From Mactra quadrangularis (lineage: Eukaryota; Mollusca; Bivalvia; Venerida; Mactridae), in contig CM046293.1 in NCBI GenBank assembly GCA_025267735.1, positions 13,354,560 to 13,418,559 of the forward strand: a DNA stretch of 64,000 bases, written 5' to 3'. Each line of letters opens with the position of its first letter. Within the stretch, counting starts at the first letter, position 1. The translations under genes were made by a program, and so were the position numbers. Of this stretch, positions 32,513-47,400 are shown in pieces. The notes beneath the pieces are model-generated. The model was not told where the DNA came from. It worked only from the letters and a program-made list of their open reading frames with translations, and ran no database searches.

Positions 32513-34639
32513 CCGTTTGTCTTTTTTAAAGACATTTCTTGTTATAACAGTTTGTACTTCATGGGGAATAAACTTCCTATTGCATTTTTATTAATTTCAA
32601 TCAAATCCACTAAACATAACACTTCCTCTGAATTGCTTATTAACATGTTTTCATCATCAAATAATTTTTAAGATTCAAGTGGATTTAGATAGCATTATTC
32701 ATAATACATGCACTATGATTTACAAATTACTCGTACAGCTCATAATCAAGAATGATTTGTAGTCAAAGCATTTACTGTTGTTCTGCATTTTGCAATCTTA
32801 GCATATATTCATGTATTCCTATTAATGCATGCCGACATATGAACAATAAGGTGATGATAAAATAAGTGCTGCCACATATCAGGGACATCAACAAATACGC
32901 AGACTAGCTACACAGCCAAAAAGCGAAGATGCTAATGTTTTTAGATTTTAAGGTTTTTTTTTTTAATTAAAGCAATAACAAAAACAAAAGTTTCTCCTCT
33001 GAAATAGACAGTGGCAAAATAACTTCCACTGGAGATTTAATCAATGTTCTAGGACATAATAACTATAAGCTTGCCTTAATGTTCTCATGTAAGTAAAACA
33101 ATAATGCAATGTCTTGGTACAAAAATGATATTTGTTTCCGGTGAAATATTCATTTACCACAACTAATCAATTTGAATTGTTTCCACATGTCTGAGAATTT
33201 CAACATCTAAATTTCACACCATTGATACATCAAGGAGTTGAGTTATTTCCTTCTTTCTATGATCTGTATAACGATGTATGCAGTCTACAATTATCGTTTC
33301 AGTGCACCTGCACCATAATTTATCTCATAATAAGACATGCATTGATCTTTGTAATTATTCTAGATAAAATAAAAACTATGTCTACGTGGAGTCAGAATAG
33401 ATTAGAATTAGCCAGATTTGTTTTAGTCTTGTCTGGGTCAAAGTTTCGTATGTGTGGTCCAGGATTTGCTGATTTTGGTATTTTAGTTTCTTAGCTAATG
33501 TGTTATTTTTGTTAACAATGGTTTGCTCAAATGCGTAAATTTTAAGATGATGTTGAATAAGTATATAATCTAACAAAAACATCAGTGAATGAAATAGCTA
33601 TTGTCTTAAATAAATTGACGATATTAACATGTTTTACTATTTTATTCTATTAATAAATACTAGTCAACGATTTGTTGCTAGAAATTACTATAAAACAAGT
33701 AATAAATCAACATACATTAAAACTTTCCTTTATCAAAAGATGAAATTACTTGAATCAAACACATTTATACCATCAACAATGCATGCATCAGGCAAAGCAA
33801 TCAAAGGATATTTAACATTGAGTTTATTTACAATACTAAAATATTTATATTCTATATGTTTACATATGTATTTCTATAAGTATCTTGTTTGGTGACTTAC
33901 AGATAGATTGTGCAACCCAATAGAATAAGGTTAAAACCATTTGTTATAATCTTTAGAAAAAATGTCAAAATTTGAAAGAAAAGGTATGCATTAATCATTA
34001 CACACTGATTATGACTTTTCTGAGAAACGCAAAAGTTTGTTTAGCTGAACCCGTAAAATGTGTGACATCTAAATGATTCTTGAACATTTACTTTATTTTT
34101 ATCATTCATTATAGGCGCTCAAATACGTATTTAAAAAGCAATTGATGTAACTGAAGTGATTTTATTTGATATGGAACGATAAAGCACCTTTTATACTTGA
34201 AACTCTTCATCAAATGTGTTCTTGAAAGTTGTTAATGTATTAATAATTATTATGCACTCTTTGAACCTCAAATTATGTTTTATTTTGTATTTACAAGTGG
34301 TTATTACATGCAGAACAGCGACACATTGTCTATATTGAAAGATCAAAATTCTCAAACATGCGCCTAGTTATGCCTGACTTTAAAACACATACTTGGTTAA
34401 TAAGCAGATAAAGTTTACATTTTACAATTTCACACGAAAAAATAAATCAGGAGATGTTTATCATAAAACAATTATTATTAGTCATTTTCCTTCCAACCCC
34501 TGTATCATGTATGACAGTTGTTAGCTATTGATAACATTAAACATTGTTTATTAACTCCACCCATATCTTAACTGTGTGTAGTAATTGTTTTTATAAAACT
34601 GTAAAATATTTACAGGACACATTAACCTAAATTTCTACT

Positions 34640-36630
34640 TCGATCTTCAGGTCATTGAATTATTATGACAAAGTATTCCGTTCTTTACATAACTATTATA
34701 GAAGTGCTTATACATTTCTTACAACTTAGTTATTAGATATAAACACATCAAGGTCCTTTATTGCTTTTTTAATTAAAAACTTTTAATTTTGTAAGCTTTC
34801 ATCGTGAACTTTCTTTTGATAAATAAGAATAGCACTATTGATTTCAGTACAATTTTGATGTTATAAAACCGATTACTATAAAAGGCTACAGTCTTTCTAC
34901 GCTGGGGATCAACATTGAAATTCTCCTAACAAAAGAAATTTTGATTCAACAAACACGTTTCCCGTTTTGCATTTACTACTGCGACGTTATATGGAAATTG
35001 TGTACTTTCGCATTTAAGGTGTGCACGAACTAATATAACCATTTAGACCTCCTAACGCTATACATACATGTATCGATTACGAAATGAAGATCTTTGTTTC
35101 TTGTAAATTATTTTCTATTATTTAGACCGGCAATAAAAATTATGACGAATCAATGAATAAAATTACCTCATGAACGCAATGAACCGAATTATATATAAAC
35201 CATCTATGTGTTTTCTTATTTATAAGGAAAAACAAAGATTTATCAAAATTTGATAATTATTTTGTCAGTTATATTTACTTCGTCTGAACGTACTGTGACA
35301 TAGCCTATGTCATGAATGTAGCCATATGTTAAGTGTTTTGTTTAACTAACTTTGTCACAGTTACTTTGCAGCTGCGTTAACGAACACTTTAGCAACAATT
35401 TAAGTAATTCATATTTCTTTGTTCATAATTTATCTAAATTTTACACAATGCAATAGTAATTTACCATCTGCCGTCTTCAGCATGACTTTGAAGATGCAAA
35501 TGTCTGCAAGTTTCGATGTATGATAATCCATTACAAGTAAAAAACGGTAAGACTGTCGCATAATTAAAGAGATAGGAAATTCTATTTTGAAAAACTAAAT
35601 ATTAAATTGTCATTTTTAGTTTTACCACATCTCATAAAACTTGAAATAAAGTAACAGACATATCAATTTGTTATTGCATTAAATGCATTTAAGAATATAA
35701 AGCATCAGCTTGAAGTTTGATATTATTTCTTTTAGACTAATAAGGGTAAATTCAGTTGATAATCATAACATTAAATACATATATTACTTTATTTGTATTC
35801 GGAGCTATAAAATATAAGCAAATTAATTAATTTCTTATTACGCCAGGAAACTGACTACAGATGCAGTGTCCTGCTTTAGAAATTTATATTTTCGAAAGAC
35901 ATGCCGATGAATCTCTTCATGAAGATAATCCTTATTTATTGCATACAAGTCATTTGAGATTTCTCGTATATAGTCCCATAGTATTAATCAGTTTTAAATC
36001 GTTTTTGTTCGGTTAGGTAGCACATGTTGTAACTAATTGAAACATTCTGTGAAATGGAATAAAGTGAAGAAACACACATGTAATGGAAGGAAATGCTATG
36101 TACTGATTGCATGATGGCTGTAAAACTTGCCTACTACATATGGCAAAATGCAGAATATGATAATTGCCATACAAAGGAATTGCGTATTGATACGGCAGAT
36201 ATCCTAGTCCGGATGTAGTGTGCTTTTGCCAGATATGAAAAGTGATTTCTATTCATTAATACTCGTCGAGGCTGAATTAAAATGCATTCATACATTAGGT
36301 GTCTGCGTCTTTGAAACGAAATAATTGGCAGAAAATTTAAAAAGTTAAAACAAATCATATTTTCATTACTGAAATATTTACATACAACCGTAAATTGAAT
36401 GGTATAATTGGTATCTCTATGATAATATTCTTGATAATATGCAAATGTGATGAATGGAAAATAATAGGCCTTCGTATCATTTGGTAGAAGAGTTTTCGTA
36501 TCACACGGATGAATTTTCTCTTTAAATATTCGATAATAATTTAAACAAAATATCAAAAGATGATCAACTCGTAACAAAAAGTTAAATAGATCAAGTGACT
36601 GATAAATCTGTCATTTATATAGGATAAAGT
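34640..36630. repeat. Nested duplication within unit 1, copy a
   Basis: Pairs with 37385-39275. Examples: ATATAAACACATCAAGGTCC versus GTATAAACAAATCAATGTCC, TTGCTTTTTTAATTAAAA in both, AGTCCCATAGTATTAATCAG in both, and GATAATTGCCATACAAAGGA versus GATTATTGCCATACAAAGGA. The 147-residue minus frame at 36134-36577 is not open in the sister copy and is not supported as a gene. Confidence 0.85.
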
Positions 36631-37084
36631 ACCATGGTCCTCAGGTCTGTCTCGATTTTGTATTTACTGGAATGTACATTTAGGAATACAATGAAAAGTT
36701 TAATGCACACCAATATATTATAAATGACGTTTTAAGTAAGACCCAAAATGTTAATTCAAGTTCCAGTTGGGAACATTGTACTGTCTATTGGCAACCTTTT
36801 TATAGTTTATGAGCTGTGACAATAGATTATTTTGTCGTTTTCTGATCTATTCTGACCAGGTGGTATTTAGTGTAGTGTATTGGAAACATAATGTGTCGAT
36901 GTAAATTATTTTTTCTCTTACTTAATGTGTAAATGTATGCTTTAATAAATTACTTACGTACTCAATATGCCTGGGGTTAGCTGCATTTGTATATTTACTA
37001 TTAGACAAATATTAATGAGCATATCATATGCTTATTGAACTAAGCTTACGAAGTTTATTTTTCTATTTACATTAAACACATGCG

Positions 37085-37262
37085 ATGTTAGACTGGTAAT
37101 CATTGATAGCCAGCTTTGCATTTGTTCGAATCAAATCCAAACCCTACCCAGTTGTTTCCTTGAGCAAGATCCTACTTGATCAGTACTGGGGACCAGGAAG
37201 CAGACTTAAAAGTGATAAATCTAAGTTTAAATTACTTGTATCACAATCCAGCTATAATAAAT
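37085..37262 (+). repeat. SINE family S2, copy 2
   Basis: B-box remnant TTTGTTCGAATCAAATCC, then TTTCCTTGAGCAAGATCC and GGGGACCAGGAAGCAGACTT. The 3' part, CTTGTATCACAATCCAGC, matches the 15.2-kb copy read on the minus strand. It lies between nested copies a and b. Confidence 0.7.
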
Positions 37263-37384
37263 GAGTATAGTACAGTAACATTAATATTTGTATATTTAGT
37301 TTGTTCATTTCTAAACTGTATGTTGTTAACTATTATAAGAAATTATTAAAGTCGACGAAAGTAAGCAATAATCAATAGATCTAT

Positions 37385-39275
37385 TGTGATCTGCAGATCG
37401 TCAAATAATACGATGACACAATTCTTCTTTCTTAACACAATCATAAAAGAGTGCATAAACATGTTTTACATCAACGTTATTGGGTATAAACAAATCAATG
37501 TCCTTAATTGCTTTTTTAATTAAAAGCTTGCAATTGTGTAACCATTCATCGTGGACCTTCTTTTGATTAATAAAAATAACACTGTTAATGACACTTGAAC
37601 TTCCCAAGAAGTCTGATGTTAAGAAACAGCTACAATTGAAGTCTTTGATTTTTCTACGCTGGCAAGAGACATTGACAATTGTTCAATCAAAACAGATTTA
37701 ATTAGCTCAGTCTGTTTATTTTCTTGTATCAACTACTGCGAGATATCAGGAAATAATGTACTTTCATGTATTAGGTACGCACGAAGTAATTTGACAATTT
37801 TTATCATTCATGTATAAATTAATTACAAATTGAAGCTCTCGGTTTCTTGTAAATTTGTATCTATTTTTTACACCGGCGAAGATAAGACATACCTTGAGGA
37901 ATAGTTGTCATATTTATTTAATCAAACGAATAATATTCTAATAAAGCAATCTACTTTTTGTCTATCTATTTATTTGGAACTTTTAATTAAAAAACCTGAA
38001 ATAAGATTGGAGAATGTATTTATTAGTATTTAAACATACACAGTATTTTTCAATTCTTCTCTCTACCTTTTTGTAAAGCGTATTGTATTTCATATACATG
38101 TATTATATTTGTAGTATTTTGTTGAGTCGCCTTGCAGCTAATTTGTCAATCCCTATTGTAAAACGTACAATTTAATTTATTCATATTTCTTGACTGTTAC
38201 TGTGTTTGATATGTGTTTAAACATTTTCACTTTTAACTTGTTGACAAGTTAAAAGACAAAATAATTTGTTATTGCATGGCATGAGTAAAAGCATTTGTTG
38301 GAGTTGAATCTTATTTTACTGACTATAAAAAGAAATTCAGAAGTATTTACACTAAATTCATATCTAATTTGATTTCTGTTTGTCACAACGGACTGATCAT
38401 TACTGTTTTATCCACTTGCATAATTACAGTATTGGGAGCTATCATGAGATATATAAACAATAAGCATATTAATCAATTTCTTAAAACGTCTGAAAACTGA
38501 CTACTGATACAGTGGCCTGCTTTAGAAATAATGATCATTTCTTATTTCTAAAGCCGATAAATATCTTCAAAACAGAAACTGTGTTTATTGCATACAAGTC
38601 ATGTGAGATTTCAGGAAGTTATCATCTATAGTCCCATAGTATTAATCAGTTTTAAGTCGGTTTTTTTGTTAGGTAGCAAATGTTTATCAAAATGAATTCT
38701 CGTAAATGCAATAGAGTGAAAAACGTAACACGTTATGGAAAGATGATAGTAATTGATAACATAGATATTGTGAAACATGTCTAATACTGTAAGCCATATG
38801 CAGAATATGATTATTGCCATACAAAGGAATTGTGTATTAATACGAACAATATCCAAGTTCGGAAGTAGATTGCTTTTGACAAATATAAAAGTTGATTTCT
38901 ATTCATTTAGACTCGTCGAGACTGAATTAAAATGCATTATTTATAAGTTAGGTTTCTGCCTCTTTGGTGAATGAAAAACCGGAATGAATGAAAGATAGTG
39001 TAAAAAGTAGAAACAAATCATATTTTCAATACATAAATATTTTTACAGACAGCCTTGAATTGGTATTTCTATGCACTATAATCTTGAAAATAGGCAAATA
39101 TGATGCGTAGAAAGTAATGAGTCTTACGTATTATTTTGTATAAGTGGTTTCGCATCACTTGGATGAGTGTCTCTGTCACCATTCGATTAAGATAGATATA
39201 AAGATAAAATACAATACAATTCGTACCAAATAGTTGTGCCTTCAATACCTGACATTTATATAAGATGTTATAAAC
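37385..39275. repeat. Nested duplication within unit 1, copy b
   Basis: Same order as copy a, displaced by about 2.65-2.75 kb. A third, partial copy (c) is 50435-51345 in unit 2, which joins directly to the 34.36-kb block with the intervening 4.0 kb missing. Copy c is closer to b than to a, for example in AGTAGATTGCTTTTGACAAA. Confidence 0.85.
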
Positions 39276-39775
39276 TGACAATGATAGATGGACTGTCCTT
39301 TGCAGCCACTATATAAATATACATATGTAGACGATGTCTCATTTCTAGATAAGTCAGACCCAGTCTTGACTATAACCGATAAATACATACTTATACAATC
39401 CATCTCGATGTAGACAATTTAATGTCTGATAATCTATACAATAGACATACATGTATGTAATACTAGTATAGCTTTAGCATTAATGTTGGCATGTTTTGTG
39501 GAGAAATTGATGGAAGATGCTGTAAGGATTTAAGGGATATAATTATGTATAATGACTTGGTTGAAACATAGAACTGTATATTTTAACTGGAAGATGAATA
39601 CGCTTGTGAATTTTTGGAATGTAATGGTTTCCAGAATTCACATTGCAAATGCATTTTGATTAAGTTTCAATAAAAGGGTTATATTTAATACATGTGTTAT
39701 GAAATTTTACAGAAACAATATATGTACGTAAATGGCAAGTGCCTGTTTTTATTATCGGTGTTTAGTATTTCTGAT

Positions 39776-39830
39776 ATACATGGCGCCGATTTTACGCTTT
39801 CTATGAAGAATATGACTGAGATAAAAACAG
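39776..39830 (+). other. GCATGGCGCCG-type module, unit 1 'B' site
   Basis: ATACATGGCGCCGATTTTAC at 39776, followed by TATGAAGAATATGACTGAG. Its unit 2 counterpart is at 52885. Similar to the A-site module (shared ATGGCGCCG, then a GAA..AA.ATGACxGAG stretch), so A and B are probably old copies of one sequence. Confidence 0.4.
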
Positions 39831-40794
39831 TAAGACTATGCAGTAAACGTTAATATCATAATGTTTAAACTATCATACTATTACACAATGCAAACAGTCG
39901 TCTACTTGATCATAAATATATTTCAATCATGATAATATTGTAGAAATAATTGTATATTTAACAAAATAGGAACGCAAATAAAGAGTTTAGCTAAACGCAT
40001 TTATGAACACATTGTAAAAGAAACAAACGTCATGTAATGACGAGCTGTAAAGTTCACTAATTTTTAGTACAAGAACATGTGTTGGTTGTCTATTTTAACA
40101 AATGAAAACTTATTCAAAGACTGGGTAATAACAGACACCATGCAATGGTGAACGCTAATCAAACACCTTTTATGTTTTGTATAGCATATGTCCACTTTTC
40201 TACACGTTGTCAACTGTTCTTAATTTCAAACAATGTGTTGGTGTTTTCATTGTGATTAAGTATACATATTTATGAATAAATAATTATACAATTAGCGGCA
40301 TGCATTGCCTCATTTGTACGCTTTGAAAACTAGCAATATGTTACTCAACGTAGGTTATAATGATTTCTGTGGACAGACATTCATTTGCATCAATTTCTTA
40401 TTACAACAAAAGTAGCCTTATGCTGCTAAATATCTCTGTAATTTCAAGCCAGAAATATTATTTTAGATGGCAAAACGTTCTAATTTATAACATTTTATAA
40501 GAAAAAATCCCCATCATTTGCGAGCATTACATATATATGACAATACAGCATGGATCTGGACAATGCTTACAATGATTCAACATATAAATTAGAAGAATTT
40601 ATCTTGTGCTTAATCTGTTAGTTAAAGTACATAACATAGTATAAACAAGAACTTAAAACCTAATATAAACATTCATAATTGATATTAAGTACCGTTGAGT
40701 ATTTATTGCTCAATTACATTTCCTATTTGTCTATGTGGAAATCTACTTTAATAACACGTTAAATTGTACGTGATAAAACACTTGAGATTCAATT

Positions 40795-41020
40795 ATGGAA
40801 CAAGGAACTTGGCTAAAAGATTTTAACTAATTATTATAAGATTTGTAGAAAAACTAATTGGCTTATCAATCAATTAGATTAATTAACAGACAATTACAAG
40901 AAACATTATTTTGAAGTATTTGATTTATTAAATCAACGAAAGTATTAAATCATTCTAAATGTCCGTTGGTGAAAACAAGTGAGAGCTTTGCTAGTAAAAG
41001 AATTAATATATTTATCTTTT
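40795..41020. repeat. Single-copy ancestor of the unit-2 local duplication
   Basis: ATGGAACAAGGAACTTGGCT to about AATTAATATATTTATC. Unit 2 has this twice (53962-54180 and 54181-54395). Confidence 0.7.
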
Positions 41021-41170
41021 ATAAATGCAAGTATTTTATAATGATATAATATTTCTCTTTGTACCTAACACAATAGAACTTAATTGTTCTTCGTCATGCA
41101 TGATATAAAATAGCCCGATACATCTACTGAATTAACTTTTACTGTCGCTAAAAATCTTCTTAATACACTT

Positions 41171-41340
41171 CTGAATAGACTCTGAATTAATCCTGCTGTC
41201 TATTCAGCACTTAACTAATGTAATTCAGAATAGACTTCTAAAAGCATATCTATATATATTGACGAATAAAATCTTGAATTAACATTTGCATGAGTAGCAG
41301 TCTATTCGATGTTTTATGCAAATAGACTTCTGTATAGATT
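41171..41340. repeat. Cluster of AATAGACT motifs with a perfect 10-bp hairpin (unit 1)
   Basis: CTGAATAGAC (41171-41180) and GTCTATTCAG (41198-41207) are inverted around 17 bases. Further copies are CAGAATAGACTT, GCAGTCTATTCG and AAATAGACTTCTG, giving five in about 170 bp on both strands. The hairpin and spacing are kept in unit 2. Confidence 0.65.
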
Positions 41341-44300
41341 TTTTCGTAAACATCTGTATTCCCCGAATAACACTGTAATCAACTCTAGTTTTATATCAGA
41401 TAAGTTATAAAACTGATGTACAATAATAGTTCTGAAAAGCGTTAGATTAATGGTGATACGTAGCGCATTTACATTGATATTTTAGTTATAGATATTTTAC
41501 GATAAAAGGCTGATGTCGGTTTATTATTTCTTAAATCTGCGATTAAATCTATGCTATATTAAAACAAACCAATCATGTTCACTCAATAACTTTTCGTATT
41601 GAATGTAATGAGTTCCTTTCTACTTTGTCAAATAGTTTTATTCTATCAAACTGAATATTTATGTAATGTGTAATAGAATGTCAATGTACGTTTTTCTTCG
41701 GATACATGCGACCGTAGTGTTTAATGGTAGTTTTTTATTTCTTATTTTCAAAGCAATGACATTAAAGATATAATTATTTCGTGTAAGTGGAGAATGCATT
41801 AGTAATGATAATAAGTAATTGAAGTCAGTAAATGTGACATCCTACGTATCAATAACAGTCAAATAGTTTTTAATTGAATCTCGAATGTCGCGATCTAGAA
41901 ACTCAATAAAAATAAAACCGCTACAAATAACACTGACTTACAAGAGGACATTGAATAAGTCAATATCCTCAATATCGGAAATTTGAATATTTTTTCTATT
42001 TATTGTTTTAGAAGCAAACTTGATAGCAAACATCTTACTACAATTATGGACGTTATTTTACAAATGGCTGTACTACTAGTCGTGGAATAGTTTTATGTCA
42101 TAATGTTGTTTATGGTGGACGTAGTCTTGAAATATCTATTATATATCATTCGCCGAGTACAAAGCACTAAATTCAAATTTAAATTCCATGACTATAAGAG
42201 GTGGTATTTTTGTATTCGATATACGTAGAGTGCTTGACAAAATTTACTAGTCATAAACATTCAGTTATGTTGGACATTTTTTCATTAATCATTAGGAAAA
42301 ACTAATTGACAAAATGTCAATGTTTTATGTTTTACACAAATACTTTGAACGAATTGCAATAGAATCGCAATAAAAAGTAATGACACTAGACGACCAGACT
42401 AGTTCGTGTTTTGTCTAAGTTGGTGTCTTGAGATTGATGTACTGATGATTCAACAGAAACGAACAGAATATTATTTGATAAACGTGTACATAGTATATAG
42501 TTTTAATTTCATACATATATACATATAGACTATAAACTACATTGTCAATGTTTCTATTAATATTCCGGAATGGATCCCTATATAAGCTTATTAACATAAA
42601 AATATACACAAATATTTCAATATTTGGAAAGTAATTTGAAATGTATTAGAATACATACATTTAAATTTAACCTAGAGGATTTAATATATAGTTTCAACAA
42701 ATTATGAAACTGACAATAAGTCTTACATACACACTTTTTTGATAATATTGTATATCAGATCTTAGGAGAAAGCTATTTATTGACCGACACTTTGACTAAC
42801 AGTACATCGAGACATAACTAGACAGAAAATTATGCAATGCCTTGTTTATGATCCACAAGAAATTATTGTGATATACGCTCATCATGATTTATTGACATTG
42901 ATTTACATTAATGGAAATGCGTATAAAAGAATACAAAATCGAAACACTGCATTTTGATATTCCATAGACGGTAAAAAACTTGTAATATATAAGTGCAAAT
43001 TTATCTTTAACACTGTATACACAATTTTAATGTTAAAAAATCCCTTTAACTTCAATCTGTATAAGATAAAACAGTTACTAAACTAAATTTATAACCCCCT
43101 ACAAATTTTAAATTGAAATTTGTTAATAAGAGGCATTTTCTTGATGGCAACAAAATATTAAAATAAGGTTGTGTCACAGTTTTTACAAGTTTATTTCGCT
43201 ACATTATATTTACGGTAATCGACAATTGTTAAACTCACCAAGTTAAAGACATTCATCTGACAAAAGGCTAACACGCACAAAATCCATCGACTCAGTTGCC
43301 TCATTCTTATGACATAATAAATTGATAATTGATTTATTTTCGCTTTAAACATATTTGATTTGATAGGACATTCGCTATGTCTGGCAAAGTCATGCATATG
43401 GCAGCCAGTCGATTTTTAATTAGAAAAAGTCCATGATGATATCTAGATTAAAACTGGCGTATACATTTATGCATGCCAATTAAACTACTTTTATCTCATT
43501 TAGTTCAGTTAGGTAAGATTATTTAGTTATACTGTTTAGGGGGTTTAATGATAGATAAAAATCTATTCAAAATTCCACGATGCTCATTCTCAAAGACTTA
43601 TTCTGCACTAATATCGTCATTACATTTTAACTGCACACAGAATGTGTGTTTATGCTATTATTGCATTATGCATTGTTTACAAATAATATTAAATGTAAAC
43701 AGCCTGCTTGGTTCATATATACACTGTCGTTTTTTTATGATTTTTACGATGCAATGTGATAGATGAATTTCTCATAAATGTAACATAAATGGTGCGTAGA
43801 GGATTTGAACGAAATAGCCAACGTGGAAAAAGCTAAGCAATTGACTAGTGATCAAAAGGAGCCTGGAAACATGTAGTGAGCATCAACAGTAAAACTAACA
43901 TACAGACCTTCCAGATAGTCAAAATGCAATGAGGTTATTTTTATACTAGAGTTCTAAAACATATATCACTAGTCTGTTTTGACATTATTCAAATGTTTAC
44001 CATCTCATTATTTTCGTTGATGGACTTTTTGTACGTTCTCTACATTAATTCTTATGGAAATTTAATGAATCCAAAATATAATCATCGAATGTGTATTTAA
44101 TTTCAATAATGACGAGTTTAATTTGTCTAGATTTAAAAAGGTTCTTGAATATAAACTAAAACCCCCAGAGCTTATAAAGAAAGCGGCCAAGTTTAATGCC
44201 TGAGTTGCTATAGTTGATAAACAATATTGCCACATTGATTTAATGACGTTGGAACCTTTATTTGCAATACATATAATTGACATTTATATATCCTGTTAAT

Positions 44301-44390
44301 TGAGACACGTCAATCAGACTTTTAATGACAATATGTTACGTAAATACATTAATGTCGATTAGTGAAACAACATAGTATTAATAGTATGAG

Positions 44391-44460
44391 TATAAAAGCC
44401 CATGACAGTAATTTTGAATAGACGATATGTGAAAGTAATATGGACGTAGCGAGAATGTGC
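44391..44460 (+). promoter_or_regulatory. TATAAAAG site conserved in both units (weak)
   Basis: TATAAAAGCCCATGACAGTA at 44391 and, in unit 2, TATAAAAGCCCATGCCAGTA at 57269. Both are followed by an identical TTTTGAATAGACGATATGTG and AAAGTAATATGGACGTAGCG. A TATA box with a conserved 60-bp downstream block is compatible with a core promoter. A similar ATGCGTATAAAAG lies at 42918 (ATGCGCATAAAAG at 55868). No transcript can be shown from sequence. Confidence 0.2.
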
Positions 44461-47400
44461 CTCATTCCCGCAAGTTTAATGTCTGAATCGTGATAGTTGA
44501 TGGATGCCTTTCCCAGATTAATGAAGAGACGTTGGTAAACATTCTAAATTTTATGTACATTGTGTATTGAGACACACAGTACGTTAGGCAAATGTCTATT
44601 AATTGAACAACATATCATATATATGAAGTCATATGATAGTTCTCAGACAGTATTCCTGATGGTTATTGGAAATAGACAAATGATGCATATCTCGGTAAAA
44701 CATATGATGGTTTATTTAATAAAGGTCGTAAAATGGCACTTCATCAATATGTCGTTGAACAATGGACATTCATTCTTATAAATTAGAAAGATTACTGTAT
44801 TCTTATACCGATTAATTGACTGATCTTATACAATAATTACATCTACAGACACTAGATTTTATATCGACAGAAATACAGACTAAAACAATCCATCATGCCG
44901 TGGACAATTCCATATTCATATCTGAAACAGAAAACATATGCACTACTGATATATCTACAATATCAATGTTGGCATGTTGTTCGTCGTAAACATAAGAGAA
45001 ACTGAATTCTATTGGAGAACATTGTATGAAAACGTTTATGGTTTTGCTTTGTCATACAGTAAAAAGGAATCTAAAACATGCCCAGCACACAACAGTAAAT
45101 AATCACAGACTTTCCATAGAGCCAAAAAGCAATAAAGATGTTTGATTTATGATATCATGAAGACGCCACAAATATAACAAAGCAAGAATTTGTGGAGAGA
45201 GAAATGTTATTAGATTTTTGAGTTTTTATATAAAAAGGACGCCACCAAAAACCCTAATGAAATCAAAAATCTAAAGGGTGTCCGCGATGGTACGGACAGT
45301 GTAATTTGATATAAGACTTATTTCTTGTCCTTAAAACAATTGTTACCATTCTCGACTTAAAACTGAATAAGTCCGTTTGATTTCAAAACGTCAAAGTTGC
45401 TGACTTTTAAATAAAACGGAAGTGAGCTTTAGTCGAAATTGAGAGTTATCCATTGAATTGCTGCTATGTATAATCAAATACAAAAAATGTGAATATTTTT
45501 GCATAAAATATCGTGAAAAAGGGTAGTGAAGGCAAATCGTCTATTGTTGTTGACTATATAATGGAATAATAAATATTTACAAGAAAAACGGCAAATGCAA
45601 TTTGTGGGTGTCCGAATGCCTAGGACATCCACTTTTAGTTCGAGCAACAAAAATCCTTTTTGGCAATCTAAATTCTACAAAGAAGAGATAGTGCTTGAAT
45701 CCACCTATTTGGGCAACCACTTCCATATCCTAATTTTGTAGTCAGAAAAAGGAATATTATTTTCAGCTACATAACCTAAGCTATACTGTTGAACTTATAT
45801 TGCCTAAAATAGCTACTTACCTAATAATAATGATATATTGTGTTAGACATTCACTTTATAGTCGAAAGATAATGAATAATTGATTATATATATTAGTTTA
45901 TAGAGCACAATGATATGACTGAGAATATTTGTAGAGACAATAAAAAGTCGGTCATACTTGTATTAACTTACATTTGTAACTATGTGAATAAATGATTTAG
46001 TATATTACTCTTTCTTTATTGAAAAGCCTCGTTGCGTCATCTTTACCTTCTTTTACCAGCCACTTAGCGAGTTATAACAATAGTGGTATAAATGCCACAT
46101 AATCCAAAATGAGATTTCCGACTTGTTATTAACATACACACTGTTCTTAATGTCTTTTTACGACTTTTCTAATAAATCCTTTATTGTAATGATTCAATAC
46201 TGGTCGTTTGATATACACGTTTAGTTTTGAAAAAGGTGTTATGTTCAAATTCAACATGATACAATGTCTCAGACTAATTGTCTTTTATTGTCATTTTGTA
46301 AATTTATACGTCGTATTGACAACATTTTACGGCTGAATTATTTAGACTAAGTGCTATTTTTTCCCATGAGATATTATACTTTACATTAAAAAAGCACACT
46401 AATGTATTTATACATTAACGTTTGTCTGGGTACGTGTAGTATTTATTCTCACCATTTTTGTCATATATCCCATGCAATTAAAAAATTTGGATCGTTTGTA
46501 TTTTTTTTGTTAAACCCGTATTTGTTCAACTCATAAATGGTGGAGTTTAACTTTAGTGGAATATCTCATCTTAGTAAGAAGAAATCATATTATTTAAAAC
46601 GGTAGAATTGGACTTTGGTCAAATAGTTTTGATTTAGCAAGTTGGTATATTTCTAAGTGGATCCAAACAAATGCTGTGTCTGATTTATACATTGTTTATA
46701 TATCGCACCAACTTGAACTTCCAGCTGTATCGTTGTAATAACCTTCGTCAAAAGATGTTAATTATGCACGCAGAAACTTTAAGACAAATGGAGCAGGCCT
46801 TGTATGATCTTGGTTTTCTAGCTAGAAGCAATAAAGAAACCAATCTTAGTCATTTATTTCAAACTTAACATGCAAATGAACATGAGTTGCAAGTTTCATA
46901 CAAGGCTAAAAATAGCTTAATGATGCTTCTTAATATTAGGAAATTATTATTTTACGACCAATGCTGTGGTGTTTCCGTTCTATAGAGTCCATTATTAGCT
47001 TATTTTAATTTAAATTAAGTGATTTTGGACAATAAAAGGAGGTTAAGATTTTCACACTGGTCTTTGTCTATGCTATCCGAAAATATCACTAGTAATGTGC
47101 TGTTGTCGAGAGTCAATTATCTAGATGTACCTAATAATGTAAATTCAAAGTCTGTCATAGGTGTTCAAGGACGAAAACATCTTGAAGTTTATTTTCTGAA
47201 TGATTGTAATCGTAATTTAACACTTAAAATACATTTCTTGTGTCTTAAGTTTGCTTCAAAGTTGAAGATCAATTTAGATACAATTATCTTTGTCTATGTT
47301 TACGGATTTAGTTGCGTGTTTAAGATCGTGAAGACCATCAAACATTTTAACACACTCGAAGATGTTTAAAATATCAAGACTAAATCTCAGAAACTCCAAG

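Larger units (their letters stand above)
27700..34000. other. Unit-1-only block of about 6.3 kb
   Basis: Units 2 and 3 pass from the 'acaggattttaacaat' region to the 'gaaccc..tgaatgtatgacatc' region in roughly 0.4 kb, while unit 1 takes about 6.3 kb. The block holds a LINE tail, repeat copies of families C, D and H, a SINE and the protease-like fragment listed separately. The rest is AT-rich without supported genes. The 99-residue frame at 27838-28137 is Lys/Asn/Ile-rich and has no recognisable domain. Confidence 0.6.

Noticed and set aside
33222..33494. 90-residue plus-strand frame
   Set aside because: No domain, no duplicated copy to test it against, no splice or start context. Chance open frame is likeliest.
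36134..36577. 147-residue minus-strand frame, the longest outside repeats
   Set aside because: The duplicated copies at 38.7-39.2 and 50.8-51.3 kb do not keep the frame, composition is Ile/Tyr/Asn-biased as expected from AT-rich DNA, and no domain is recognised.
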